Shown: positions 1 through 8,611 of the stretch, piece after piece
Position numbering within the stretch: the first letter of the stretch is position 1
How the letters are laid out: the number at the start of each line of letters is the position of its first letter
NCBI GenBank assembly: GCA_030141605.1
Contig: JAQGDQ010001857.1
Location: 1-23,273 of the forward strand
Direction of reading: 5' to 3'
Origin: Tubiluchus corallicola
Lineage: Eukaryota; Priapulida; Priapulimorpha; Priapulimorphida; Tubiluchidae
Length of the DNA: 23,273 nt
Notes under the pieces: generated by a model
Databases searched by the model: none
Seen by the model: only the letters and a program-made list of their open reading frames with translations
What the model was told of the DNA's origin: nothing
Position numbers and translations under genes: made by a program

Positions 1-1859
1 AAATAAATATTTTCCTTTGTAAAAGAAAAAACAATAATATAAATTATAATTGAGACTACTGGTATGCCTCTGGACATCAAGCTAATCACACCATGACTAA
101 AGAAATATTTCCGTACATTAGGGAAGAAAGTTAATCAGAAAGTCCCAGAAACCGACGAAAAAGTCTAAAAAAGAAATCAGTTGACCGTACTATACGTTAA
201 TACCTTCATTCAAATCTTATATACGGATAAATTTAGTACTACGTCCTTGATTTATTCTAAATACGGCAAAAACATTATTATGAATTTAGCCTTTTGCCTC
301 TCCGTTATTAATAGAACAAAGTTCGCTCTACTGTACAGAAATTTAGGTAAAGTCAAGCAAACAAAAGGGCTGTTTCAGAAATTTCAATTTACCACCATAT
401 AAATTAGTGCGCTATTTTAGAAATGAACATCATTCGGGAAAGAAGTGCGACGTCGTGTGACGCAAATATGATCTTTATCAACGACTTAGTCTCCGTCTCA
501 TCGATTTTGAAACAAGTTGATAAAAATTTTAAGCACGAAATAAAAAATAATATGTTCCTCTATCTATCCTAAGCACCAGAACGTGTTTGTAAGAAGTACA
601 GAAATCCCCTGTAGCATAAAAACAGAACATAAAATATCGCTGTAGTCATTGATTTTGTAGATAGCATATCAACTTCCAGCATCATATCACCCGCTATACA
701 AAGCAGGCGCACTATAGGTCAACAATAACTAAGTGCAACTTTAAATTTCTTAATAATATAGTCTTTCTGAAATTAAAGGAAATCTAGGCCAGACTGATCT
801 TCGATTACTTGGCGGACATGGTACGCAAGGCCGGCTATAGCTAACATTAGGCAAGCAGTTGCCTAGGGCACGAAATAATTTGAGGTGTGCCAAATTGTGG
901 GAGTAGCTGTTTGATTTTTAGTTTTAGCATATGTAGAAACAGATCTAGCATAGGCTTGTGTGTAGTTGCTTACATAAGTGCACAAAACTTTTTATTAAAT
1001 GAAAAGACCTATACCTATGCACAACTTTTTCAATGTCAAAATGTATGGTTCATTGATGCTAAAACAGAGATGTCTTCTGCAATAAAATCTTTTAACTACT
1101 TTTCCTTTACCTGGCCTCCTAAAATTACGACATTTTGTGCAGAAATTACTGAAGCCTAATCCTACTTTTGTCCATCATTTATATTTTACGCATGGCACAG
1201 CATAGCTAAGTACATGAAAAAAAAGCTTATGGGGGTTCCAAAGATTTTGTGATCAAAAGGCTGCATGAAAATCTGGCCACGAGTATGTACATGAAGGGCA
1301 TGGAGCAGAACTAAAAGATATGTTGATTGCTCTGAATACGGAGGACCCACAATTATGGGGTTATAATTTCAATTTCAAGTTCAATCGGCACAACCAGATC
1401 AAATTTCATGAATGATAACTAGGTTGTTTCCAGGGCCAATTAAGTAACGTAACTTATTCAATAAGGTTTAAAGAACTAAATCAAACTATTTTAAGTATAT
1501 ACTGCCCTAACTACTTTTTATGCACTGATGTAATTTCAAAGTAGCTAGGGCAATAACACATTATAAGAATTCACATAATTATGTTAAAAAGCTTGAAGCT
1601 GTAAAGATCGAAGCTCAGTGGAACTTACTACTGAACAAAAGAAAGCAAAGTGTGCTTTTAAAATGCAAAGATCTTGTTGATTGGAAGTAGTGAATGGGAT
1701 AAAAAAAGGTGCAGTTATCAGTCTAGTTTTGTTTGTCATCCTTATGACAATCTTCAAATGACAAAGAGGAGTCGATCGTGTCTATTTTGGAAGTTTGGCG
1801 AAGACATGAGTATGTTTTCTGGAGTGTCAAGTCTGAAAACCATAGAAATATTACAATAT

Positions 1860-1903
<44 letters not shown>

Positions 1904-3360
1904 ATATATATATATATTAAGCCCATACCAAGAATATTAATATATAGATAGCAGATAACTCACACTAGCTAAATCTGCTCACAGGATTGTATATGCTTTT
2001 GAAAGTGGACAATCTGGAAAGTGGATGAAGTGGAAATCTAGGATTCATCATTAAAAAGGTGTGTGAGTGAATGGGGATAACAGCCTGCTGAAGGAAAAAA
2101 ATTAGGAGTAATCATTCGAACGAGTCCTGGCGCACAAAGCCTCCCATTTATGGCAATAGGCAAAGTGAAGGAGAATTCATGACATTATTTTAAATTATCA
2201 AGGTGCCAAAAAATTTTTTCAGCTATATTAGAATGTCCGCCAAATCATTTTACTGGACCAACAGATTGTCAGGCGTGTATATTGTACAATATGATTGATT
2301 GGTAATTCCTGCATGTAATGTAGATTTCTTATGTACACTGTAGTAAAATGACAGTTGTAAATAAGTTGTCAGTTAAAAATGCTCTTAATATTTATAGCAT
2401 ATCGGTGTTATGAATTCTTGTAATATTAATTAATTAGACACCATAAAAACCACAAATACGCTAATTATCCTATTAGGGATCACCAAAAAACGCCTTATGG
2501 CAATTGAAATTAATGCCAAAATTCATCTCACAATAAGACGCCTTATGAACCACTCAAAACTTGGCATCATCGACCTCTTCAAGATACGCATCGGTAACTG
2601 TGACATACCACAGTGGTATTTAAAGCAGCTTAATTTCGTGCATTTATTCATTCTAAGCATTGTATAGAAATTGTGTTGTAGAATTCATGGGTAGTACGAA
2701 TATATAGATTAAAAGCTAGAAAAAGCTATTTCAATGAGTCCACCTTAGTTGTTAAAAGTTTCTACAATTGCTGCACTACGTACATACATGTACACTTCAT
2801 GTGGAAAATCTTTCTGTCAACCTTTTCATCTGAAAATTTCTGAAACCCTGACTCCTCTTTTTTTAAGTATTCCCATTTCATTATTTTCATAATCTTCAGA
2901 AACATAGCTCTGGTCTGGCTGCTGTTCAAATAAGTGCACGCCCATTAGCTTTTTCACATTCATGACGTGCATTAATCCTTGGAGGCTGACGGCTTCAATT
3001 TCTTATAAGTTTATACAACATAATTAAATAAATGATATTGCAAGAAACTGCTTAGCTGATTATAGCATAGTTGCAAACAATAGAAATTATGAGTAAATGT
3101 AGTGTAACGAGTCAGTCAGTATATCGCCTTCCTGAAATGACATAAATCTCAGAAAGCCAGGTAAAGCAAAAGTGGAAAGCGCTTGTTGTAGGAAGACAGC
3201 TTCATGTTATGATGGATGAATTATACATTTGGCATGAAAATAATGCAGAAAATGCATTTCATTTAATTAGCGTTGTGCACTTAAGACTTAGGTCCTAATT
3301 AATTATGCATTTTACTGCATCATTTTTATGACAAACTTAAAAATTAAAGAACTGCTCCTA
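1..3360. other. Upstream region, no recognisable gene
   Basis: No ORF here resembles a family I know. The longer open frames (181-402 and 887-1159, + strand) are short, have no conserved motif, and the first lacks an ATG. A TA microsatellite lies at 1863-1917. Read on the minus strand, 780-900 has a phrase reminiscent of decayed DNA-transposon relics. An imperfect inverted pair (3251-3270 and 3294-3311, sharing an AATTAATTAG core) sits near the right edge. I take this as intergenic DNA or far-upstream regulatory sequence of the TIA-like gene. Confidence 0.5.
1863..1917. repeat. (TA)n microsatellite
   Basis: A near-pure alternating TA tract with two or three phase breaks (TATTATA, ATAATA). 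It creates apparent ORFs rich in Ile/Tyr on both strands, which I do not treat as genes. Confidence 0.95.
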
Positions 3361-3363
3361 GAA

Positions 3364-3381
3364 TTTGGCGCCCCCGCCAAA
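3364..3381. promoter_or_regulatory. E2F-like GC hairpin upstream of exon 1
   Basis: TTTGGCG, then CCCC, then CGCCAAA: a perfect 7-bp inverted repeat with a 4-nt spacer, strikingly GC-rich for this AT-rich DNA. The left arm plus the next base reads TTTGGCGC, which fits the known E2F consensus TTTSSCGC. It lies about 230 bp before the proposed start codon and about 50 bp before a TATA-like box. A regulatory role is inference; it could also be the edge of an old transposon. Confidence 0.3.
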
Positions 3382-3417
3382 AAAAATTTGGGGCCATTTT
3401 CTAGTTAAATCTAAAAC

Positions 3418-3424
3418 TATAAAA
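3418..3424 (+). promoter_or_regulatory. TATA-like box of the TIA-like gene
   Basis: TATAAAA at 3418-3424, about 190 bp upstream of the proposed initiator ATG at 3614. If used, transcription would start near 3450 and give a 5' UTR of roughly 165 nt. Such strings are common by chance in AT-rich DNA, so support is positional only. Confidence 0.25.
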
Positions 3425-3519
3425 CTCAATTTACCACAACAACGTGTCTGCTACGTGTAAAATCTGTTAGCACTAATTTACGTAACTATGGCTAGCTGTC
3501 AAAATTATTGGTCTAGACC

Positions 3520-3606
3520 ATGGCGAACTCGTTGCCTATGGATTTGCAAAAATGCGCAACAGGATATTTGGGCATGCGTATTTCGTTTGTTATCGCCATT
3601 GCTTAA
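3520..3606 (+). promoter_or_regulatory. Candidate 28-codon upstream ORF in the 5' UTR
   Basis: ATG at 3520 in a near-ideal initiation context (gaccATGGcg: purine at -3, G at +4) opens a 28-codon frame ending in TAA at 3604-3606, just 7 nt before the proposed main ATG at 3614 and in a different frame. The peptide begins MANSLPMDLQ and matches nothing I know. If the transcript starts upstream of 3520, ribosomes would meet this ORF first, so it could limit translation of the TIA-like protein. It does not matter if transcription starts downstream. Confidence 0.4.
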
Positions 3607-3613
3607 CGCAAAC

Positions 3614-3625
3614 ATGGAGGATTAT
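3614..3625 (+). CDS. TIA-1/TIAR-like protein, coding exon 1 (start codon, MEDY)
   Basis: ATG-GAG-GAT-TAT in a good context (A at -3, G at +4), followed by a GTTAGT splice donor at 3626. It encodes M-E-D-Y. Human TIA1 and TIAL1 also begin with an M-E-D stretch just before RRM1. The exon ends in phase 0, which is exactly what the acceptor at 6810 requires: joining the two gives an uninterrupted frame into RRM1. The donor is weaker than consensus (T at -1, T at +3), and no in-frame stop separates this ATG from the sequence upstream, so start and exon boundary are inferred from family resemblance and phase. The local rise in CpG around 3520-3620 also fits a promoter-proximal exon. Confidence 0.6.
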
Positions 3626-4505
3626 GTTAGTAAAATTTAATTTTTTGGGTTTTACCCCTTTATGTTTAGAACATCTGTTGCATTCTTAGGCCTTCGTCAT
3701 CAACTGCAATATTAGTTTTTCCTGGTAGTATGCTGTATGTTCAACTTTACTTGTAGTTTTCACGTTGTTTTATACTTCCACCTTCCCTCGATTTCAAAGC
3801 TTTCAAAATTCGAATGACATTAAAGCCTGTCATACTCGTATCATGCTAGAACAATTATAGCTACAATATTTGCGTTACAAGTCTACTTACTAACTGTAGC
3901 TGGTAAACTTTGTTGCATATTGAACAGAATACTATGCACAATTTTTTATATTTAAGGCATACCCGTCCAGATACCTCTTTGCTCTGATATTACCTTTTTA
4001 AGTTTTATATTTTAATTTTTATATAGTAGTAGTGATTGGAGTTTTCATTCTTTTGACTGTTTATAGTCTGTATTTGACATGTGTCATTACGTGAATGAGT
4101 AAAGAACGTTACACAATAAAAAGGTCATATTAAATTTGACACGTGTTAGAAGTATTACAGGTTAGAAGTTTATTTATAGTTTCAGACAAGTCTCTAATTT
4201 AAGACTAATTTTTAAGATTGTATGCCAAGGCCTAAGCTTGTAGCTAAACCCGTCGTTGTAACTCTGGCTCTTCAGTACAATGTATTTCTTAATTCATGTT
4301 TACTATGAACAATGAACTATGAATTTTATTTCACATATCAAAATACAATATTGTACACATAAATAAACAATAAATAAAATAATTTGAGTAGTGTGAGGTG
4401 AGTGTTCGACCATACGGTCATTAACACATTCACCTTACTTAAATGAAAATGAAAAAATTATTAAAGATATGCGTGCTTTTGTAGATGACTTAATGAAATT
4501 GATGT

Positions 4506-4662
4506 AATAAAGTAAATGATGTAGTAATAGCAAGGAAACATAAGGAAAACATAATATGTAATTACGATTTTGACGTAAATATTGAAATAATTTTGAAATA
4601 AAGTAAATGATGTAATAATGGCAAGGAAACATAGGAAAACATAATATGTAATTAAGATTTTG
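4506..4662. repeat. Two-copy tandem duplication, 91-bp period
   Basis: The segment at 4506-4572 recurs at 4597-4662 with few changes, including one lost A and several substitutions. Both contain the core AAGTAAATGATGTA. Two overlapping minus-strand ORFs here (Tyr/Ile/Phe-rich, themselves repetitive) follow from the duplication and AT-richness, not from a gene. Confidence 0.85.
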
Positions 4663-5447
4663 ATACACGTAATGGCTGTAATACTGTAATAGCTAATCAA
4701 CTGGAATCTGAATTAAGTTTTTTTGAAATGTCACTCACAAATACGTTTGTTAAATAAAATAAGCATTAATTCATTTAAGTGTCCATGTCTAAGCTAATGC
4801 TGGGTATGGTACCGGTTTGTTTCTCCAGCTATGTATTATTTCTCCAGCTATTCCTCGACGTTGAAAATTTACTTTAGTTGCTGTTGTGTAATGGATATAC
4901 GTTTAATTTAATTTTAGTCACTTGGCAGAATAAGTTTTCAACTGTTCTAGATCTGTGGATCAAAGGTGTTCCGTAAATTTATTTCTTGGGCTGACTATAA
5001 AAAAATTTCATTTCTGTCTTGCCTCATGAACTCAAGAAATGTCACTAGGGAAGAAAAATCACTTAAAAATTTTTGAAGCTTTGTGAATGGTTAAAACCGA
5101 ATCGTGAAACATTTAAATTCAATAGAAATCAAACCTTGTTTATTTCTTCAGGTTAGCAATAATGTTCTAAATTTTCAGTGCACATTTTTCACATTGTTTT
5201 TTTGTTTGTTGTTTCACATCCTCGATTATCGTATAGTTTCTTTTTTGTATATTATGTAGCTAACTGTAGATAAACATGACTGTGCCTTCTCCAAAACAAC
5301 AATATAATAATTATTGTTTTCCAAGTTGAAAAATATGCTTTTGTGTGATTACAGCAGGTAAGTATATGAACGCACCAAAAAATGTAAAAATTTTCCTCCG
5401 TGTGAAAATACTTGTATATTGTTCCATCTATATATTAATATTCTTGG

Positions 5448-5465
5448 TATATATATATATATATA
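5448..5465. repeat. Short (TA)n run
   Basis: About nine TA units directly to the left of a GC-richer stretch (5467-5640) that leads into dispersed-repeat copy A. TA runs often flank or receive transposon insertions, so it may mark an element boundary. Confidence 0.8.
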
Positions 5466-5647
5466 AGATTCGAGGCTACAGCTTCGACGACGGCACCACT
5501 TGCGGCGATCTATATATCAAACGAGAGGTCTCGATCTAGTGTCGTCTCATTGGGGGTTTATTTTTCAAATCGGGCCCACCGGGAGGAAGGGGGGGGCGAA
5601 AAACCTCCAAAAATGGCCATTTTTCGACCGTTTTTTGCAAAAGTTAC

Positions 5648-5744
5648 GGGCTTTGCGTTATAAATGAGGACTATGTAGGATGTTCGCGTATTATTGATTA
5701 CACGTGTATTTATACGCAAAATCTTTTGCGGGGCCTTTGCTAGT
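5648..5744 (+). repeat. Dispersed repeat family, copy A
   Basis: These roughly 97 bases are closely matched in reverse complement at 18140-18236. Shared landmarks in order are GAGGACTATGTAGGATGTTC, a CGCAAAAT stretch, and TTTTGCGGGGCCTTTGCTAG at the end. The GC-richer stretch to the left (5467-5640) may belong to the same element but is not matched at copy B. No coding capacity is seen, so this looks like a non-autonomous mobile element. Family unknown to me. Confidence 0.75.
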
Positions 5745-6756
5745 TGTATATTATTTCAGATAGTTATCAAAAAAGTTTAAGAAGTTCGTTTTTCGTATTT
5801 GAAGCTAGATGTTATATGATGTGCATAATTTGGCACAAGTTTGATCAGTAGAGGCTATGTGATCTCCTTTATCTTTGAAGTTTTTGATATCAGTAAAAGT
5901 CTGGTTTTCAGTCTTAATTAGTAATATCCATAAATAAAAATTTGCAAATCAGTACCTGCTCAAATAATGTATTCTGATGGTTCAGCAGCCTCAAGTGCTT
6001 TGTAAAGTTTAGCTGTTTTCGCGCTTCTGCCAATAATTAGTTTTATATTCTTATTTTATTCACATTCTTATATGTACAAGTCGATGTGCATTTTACGACC
6101 TAAAATTGCATCATTTTATATGTTACCTGTGTACAAGTCGACCATAAAATATTAAGATCTTCCAGAGTAAATGATGTCAACAATGGCCGAGTAATAAATC
6201 AGTAGCCTACTGTGTTAGTGTGTAAGATGCGTGCAAGTGCCTGGGCCGAGTATATTATACCTACCCGATTCATTTTGTAGACGACTCTTTAGCGACATCT
6301 CCCAAAAACATGTCGTAAGTATAAGTCGACCTGAAAAATTTCACCTTAAAATCGCCTCCCAAAAATTTGACTTGTACATAGTTTTTACAGTTTTTACACA
6401 TACAACATAAATTAAGACAAATTTTTAGAAACTCAGCTTTAAGAGCCACTGTTCCAAGGCAGTTGGGCCGATGGAAACATTTCCGTAATTTTCATTTAAA
6501 AAATGACAACATTTTTAAAATGGCCACCAATAGACTAGAAGAATATTATGAAAAGGTGCTTCTGCAAAGTTCTAGGGGCGTTTTTTTCTAAAAGTGGGCG
6601 ACATAGCCAGTTTATCAACGTGACCATGTTAAATCCGAAAAAAGCTGTTGCCCGCTTGAAAAATTAAAGGAAAGCGATCAAAAAGATGACGTTATTCCGG
6701 GGCGTCTGCGATCCATTTGTGTTACTTTTGCTGCAAAAATGGTCGCGGCTTTCAAA

Positions 6757-6848
6757 ATGGCGGCCACTCATAAAGAAATTATGCTAATCAATTATTTTAT
6801 TTATTTTCAGGGTTTTTCAGAATCTGACGAGACTTCACCTCGCACTCT
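6757..6848 (+). promoter_or_regulatory. Possible alternative first coding exon of the TIA-like gene
   Basis: An ATG at 6757 lies in CAAAATGGCGGCC, close to the TISU/YY1 element (SAASATGGCGGC) known at starts of genes with very short 5' UTRs. Its frame is open straight through the intron end into exon 2: 18 codons (MAATHKEIMLINYFIYFQ) lead into GFSESDE. The same frame is open back to 6607, after a TAG at 6604-6606. An internal promoter here would make an isoform with a different N terminus and no splicing at 6810. The splice signals at 6784-6810 are strong, so I rank this below the spliced model. Confidence 0.25.
6811..6848 (+). CDS. TIA-1/TIAR-like protein, coding exon 2 (N-terminal tail, start of RRM1)
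   Basis: A 38-nt exon between acceptor TTATTTTCAG (6801-6810) and donor GTAAGT (6849). It encodes GFSESDETSPRT plus the first two bases of a Leu codon completed in exon 3. The PRT-L end matches the stretch just before RNP2 in vertebrate TIAR (PRTLYVGNL), while the acidic Ser/Asp/Glu lead-in is specific to this species. A second AG at 6819-6820 could serve as a tandem acceptor, but that start breaks the frame with exon 1, so I place the boundary at 6811. Confidence 0.85.
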
Positions 6849-8611
6849 GTAAGTTTTTTTATTTATTTGAAATGAATTTATAGTAAGTATTTTTATATCA
6901 CATTTTGTAATTGCATTCTTAATTCAGAAATTTGGTAGTTTCATGGACTATTTTGATTCAGTTCTAGAAGTTATTGATTGTTTTATTCCACTATTTAATT
7001 TTTCACCAAAGTGTTTCCAGGGATAACCATTTGCATGCAGGGATGAGAATTTTCCGTGGATACGCAGAATTTCGAGTTTTTGGAAGACCAGTAGTACCAA
7101 TTCTGTAAATCGCGTAAATTCGTTGTGAAAATTTTTACGTACATTATTTCACAAGCTGACCGCTAGTTGGCAGGCCGTCACTTTGTTTACATCACGTACA
7201 TCAGTGTAACAACGTGTATATCACTTTGTTTACATCACGTACATCAGTGTAACCATGTGTATATCTCTATGTATAAAAATGTAGAATCAATTGTGCGGAG
7301 TTATTTGAGTCAATTGCAGACAGTTTTTATATACTTCTGCATAGGAGCAGCCAGTACTTAGACGTTTTTGAGACAATTAGGTATCACGTATCCTTGATAG
7401 TTGGGTATTTTAAATTATGCACGAAACAAGGTAACTGATATTTTAAATCCACTTAGAGGTTCTCTATGGCCTATGCAGCCCCCAACCCAACGGCCTGTTT
7501 TAGAGTTTTTTGCAATTTGTCATTCTCATCCCTGTTTGCATGTGGGATGCCTCTATGCTGGATTATGCTCTTTAGTTCTCGTACCACACTTCATGCCTGG
7601 TCTTTTTTCTGCTGTAATTTTTTTGATGTTAAGAAACATCTTTGTAATTGAAATATAAATTTTGATGAAGAGCATCTCTTGTTTGTTTGCATTTGTTCTT
7701 TTGATTAAGTGTTTGTTTTGTTTCTTTTAATATTAGAAACATTTTATAGACTAATTTTACGGCAAGTTGCTTCGTGTTCTATTGCTACTTTAGTTGCTGT
7801 AGTTATCCAGAAATATCCATAAATAACTTGTTTAATTAAGACTATTTTGGAGCATAAAAAAGGCCAATATTTGTTTGTTAAGAAAATGTCTATCACTGTC
7901 AGCTGGGAAGATAGATTTATATGCACATTTGTACTCCATATTTTAGTAATTTAATCTTTGTGTTCATCTGTACATCTTGGTTGGTTTCTAAGTATGCCCG
8001 TTGCTGACAGTGGGAGTGTGTTTCACATGTAAATAAGTTTTATTTTCTATTAATCAATAAAAGTTTGTCCCACTTTTCTAAACATTCTGGATTAGATAAA
8101 AGAAAAAAATTGCAAAATAAATGTCTTTCTTGATCTACTTAGATGAAATTATGATTCCCCAATATTGGTGAGTGAGGGTTAAAGAATATGCATGCAATTG
8201 TAATGTACTATTTAATTTAAATGTTATCTTCATGCGGTTACTATCCTATGAACATAAAATCCATGTTTCTGTCATTCGGAACATGCATTCTGTTGAAAAT
8301 GCATGTTTAGTTTTTCGAGTATAATAAAGCGAAGCCAATATAAATGCTAAATTTGTGAAAATTCCTAGAAATCTTCGGTGCGAAGGAAATTTGAAGGACG
8401 ATGTTAAGCTCATTATTTGTGATTAAATCTGGAGAACCAGTCGCTTTTCAAACAAAAGTTACATTTACACCGTGATTAATGTATTTTTTTAAAGCTAGAG
8501 TGAACTTACGGTGTTGAAAAAGTTCTTGGTGTATATTGTTGTTTTCCGTTTGTGGGAAGTATTTCACAATTTTGCTGCAAGCTTGCTTTAAACCAACTTG
8601 CAACTAAAATA
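6849..8611 (+). other. Intron 2 of the TIA-like gene, unique part
   Basis: AT-rich sequence with no recognisable gene. It holds a two-copy 43-bp tandem duplication at 7178-7263. The two overlapping ORFs at 7401-7658 have no known motif and look like chance. The rest of the intron is the 57-bp minisatellite and a short 3' end. Confidence 0.6.
7178..7263. repeat. Two-copy tandem duplication, 43-bp period
   Basis: TCACTTTGTTTACATCACGT starts at 7178 and again at 7221, and the copies stay almost identical through ACATCAGTGTAAC. Too few copies to call a minisatellite. Confidence 0.9.

Larger units (their letters stand above)
3626..6810 (+). other. Intron 1 of the TIA-like gene
   Basis: Runs from donor GTTAGT to acceptor TTATTTTCAG, with a good branch-point-like TGCTAATC about 23 nt before the acceptor. 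It holds a 91-bp tandem duplication (4506-4662), a short TA run (5448-5465), a GC-richer segment followed by dispersed-repeat copy A, and repeated TGTACAAGTC-type motifs (6073-6378). A perfect consensus donor (CAG|GTAAGTA) sits at 5358. No coding sequence is recognised apart from a possible in-frame extension just before the acceptor. Confidence 0.6.

Noticed and set aside
6821-6848. Exon 2 starting at the second AG (6820)
   Set aside because: It needs a phase-1 upstream exon. Joined to M-E-D-Y it breaks the RRM1 frame, while the AG at 6810 fits and is the first AG after the branch-point-like TGCTAATC.
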